Below are positions 63,100-64,000 of a stretch of DNA of 64,000 bases, piece by piece. The notes under the pieces were generated by a model. It made no database searches. It worked only from the letters and a program-made list of their open reading frames with translations, and had not been told where the DNA came from. Source of the DNA: Biscogniauxia marginata (Eukaryota; Ascomycota; Sordariomycetes; Xylariales; Xylariaceae); assembly GCA_022695795.1 (NCBI GenBank), contig MU404060.1:428749-492748 (forward strand), written 5' to 3'. Numbering within the stretch: position 1 is the stretch's first letter; every line of letters begins with the position of its first letter. A program made the translations under genes and the position numbers.

Positions 63100-63506
63100 T
63101 GTAACGAACCTCTTTATATGTTCCTAGTTAGCTGACTTCACAGGTAAGTACGTACTAGGTTTTCTTATTTTAAAGGTAATAATAAGTTAAGATTAGTTTA
63201 ATTAATTTGTAATGTTATGTTCGTTAAAGAGGTTTTAAGGTACTTTCATTATAGTATTAAAGAGTAATTATAATCTTAAATTAATAGCTAAGGAATTAAA
63301 AAGAATAACTAGATACATAAGGAAATTTCAATTTATTTATACTTATTTCTTCTTTCCTTAAAACAAGTGAATCGCTAAATCGTATATTTCGACTAGCGAT
63401 TCACCGATTTAATGAATCGTTAAATCGCTCTCTTCAAATGTCAATTTACCGATTCATTCTTTGATTATGTGACTTGCACACCCTTCCATTTCTGAGGTTC
63501 GTAACA
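63100..63506 (-). repeat. 5' LTR (right copy)
   Basis: 407 bp, plus strand starts TGTAACGAACC and ends GTTCGTAACA, so its ends are near-perfect inverted repeats. Same length as the left copy, and the aligned differences are almost wholly transitions. Confidence 0.9.
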
Positions 63507-64000
63507 AAAACATATATATTAAAATAAATAATAAAAGAAAAAAATAGTTATAATAAGGTTATAACTAACTATATTTATAACTCTTTTTATTTAATTTATT
63601 TAATAATATATATCTTTAATATATACCCCTTTATAACTTTATATTAAAAATAAAATAAAGGATAATAATTCTCATTTAAATCGCCTTTTTAGTGTTTAGC
63701 TTTTTAAGTTAAATTATTAGCGTTATTAAGGTATTTAATAGTGCACTTACATTACCACTAATAATAGCTTACGCATAGATGATAAATGCAAGGAAAGGTG
63801 GGCACGAAACTGGTGAATATAGGGGAAGCACATTTATATCAAGTAATCATCTTGTAAATAGATATGCTTTTGGTTATTTACGAAGCAAACATATCGTCAC
63901 TTTAGCTTTATAATACTCACCGTGATATTAAGCACATAATTATGCGTTAAGTTCTGGCCAAGTACGAGCTATGACATAAACCCTGTGTGTTCTTGTTTTG
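63507..64000. other. Right flank of the retrotransposon
   Basis: A+T-rich to about 63.74 kb, then ordinary composition. No gene supported before the window ends. Confidence 0.5.

Larger units (their letters stand above)
56012..63506 (-). mobile_element. RIP-mutated Ty3/gypsy chromovirus
   Basis: Two direct 407 bp repeats bound a 6,681 bp interior. On the minus strand the interior carries, from right to left, a Gag zinc-knuckle remnant, a protease-like ALINLGVNKSY, the RT catalytic block YLDDILIY at 59482-59447, RNase H remnants, integrase sequence (HEYPLYSHQGIFK; then IVNKLTKYAYFLL) and a chromodomain-like KYKVEKIL and YFVK*EGYLLEKNT. This order is the Ty3/gypsy one, and the chromodomain defines chromoviruses. 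All frames are broken by TAA/TAG, and Trp and Cys codons are often TAG or TAT/TAC. A purine-rich AAAGGGAAAAA lies next to the left LTR on the minus strand, as a polypurine tract should. No exact 5 bp target duplication was seen. Confidence 0.9.

Noticed and set aside
56007..63511. 5 bp target-site duplication around the chromovirus
   Set aside because: The flanking bases do not match; RIP or recombination may have erased it, so none is claimed.

Overview
The window is nuclear DNA of a filamentous ascomycete (Pezizomycotina). Short phase-correct introns of about 48-70 nt with CTAAC/CTGAC-type branch points interrupt most genes, a STRIPAK-type MOB3 and a fungal Zn2Cys6 regulator are present, and the right end is an A+T-rich block whose mutations look like repeat-induced point mutation (RIP). 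Sordariomycetes is my best guess at class, but that is inference. No rRNA, convincing tRNA or CRISPR array was seen.

Left part, about 1-38 kb, is core genome with intact conserved genes: the 3' five sixths of condensin SMC2 (1-3074, +), a membrane-anchored MOSC-domain protein (4569-6217, -), a 7.3 kb gene-poor stretch, a Zn2Cys6 transcription factor (13477-16009, +), the STRIPAK phocein MOB3 (18450-20031, -) divergent from a COG0523/ZNG1-type GTPase (20545-21912, +), CCR4-NOT subunit NOT2 (22461-25280, +), a frame-broken secreted SRPBCC-like gene (25925-26552, -), the Aurora-kinase scaffold INCENP/Sli15 (27847-32001, +) and a large J-domain protein (34950-37988, +). Exon-intron structures were rebuilt by hand and each model sums to an exact number of codons.

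From 38 to 52.5 kb the sequence is a decaying accessory zone: a possible small membrane protein, a rhodopsin-domain (PTH11-like) pseudogene, a cytochrome P450 lacking its middle and its heme cysteine, an unassigned short gene remnant, a frameshifted FAD monooxygenase and a truncated rhodopsin-domain fragment. A secretory lipase (51148-52525, +) is the only intact larger gene here. Several lesions are TGG to TAG or Gly/Cys changes expected from G-to-A or C-to-T mutation.

From 52.5 to 63.5 kb is A+T-rich. It contains a 7,495 bp Ty3/gypsy chromovirus on the minus strand (56012-63506) with two 407 bp LTRs that differ mainly by C/T or G/A transitions, plus an antisense ORF between the chromodomain and the 3' LTR. 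Normal composition resumes near 63.75 kb.

Most notable observations: an alternative first exon inside NOT2 intron 3 that splices in phase to the next NOT2 exon; two conserved genes (MOB3 and the J-domain protein) whose frames continue with coding-like sequence past a single TAG; the antisense cysteine-cluster ORF of the chromovirus; and the inactivated P450.
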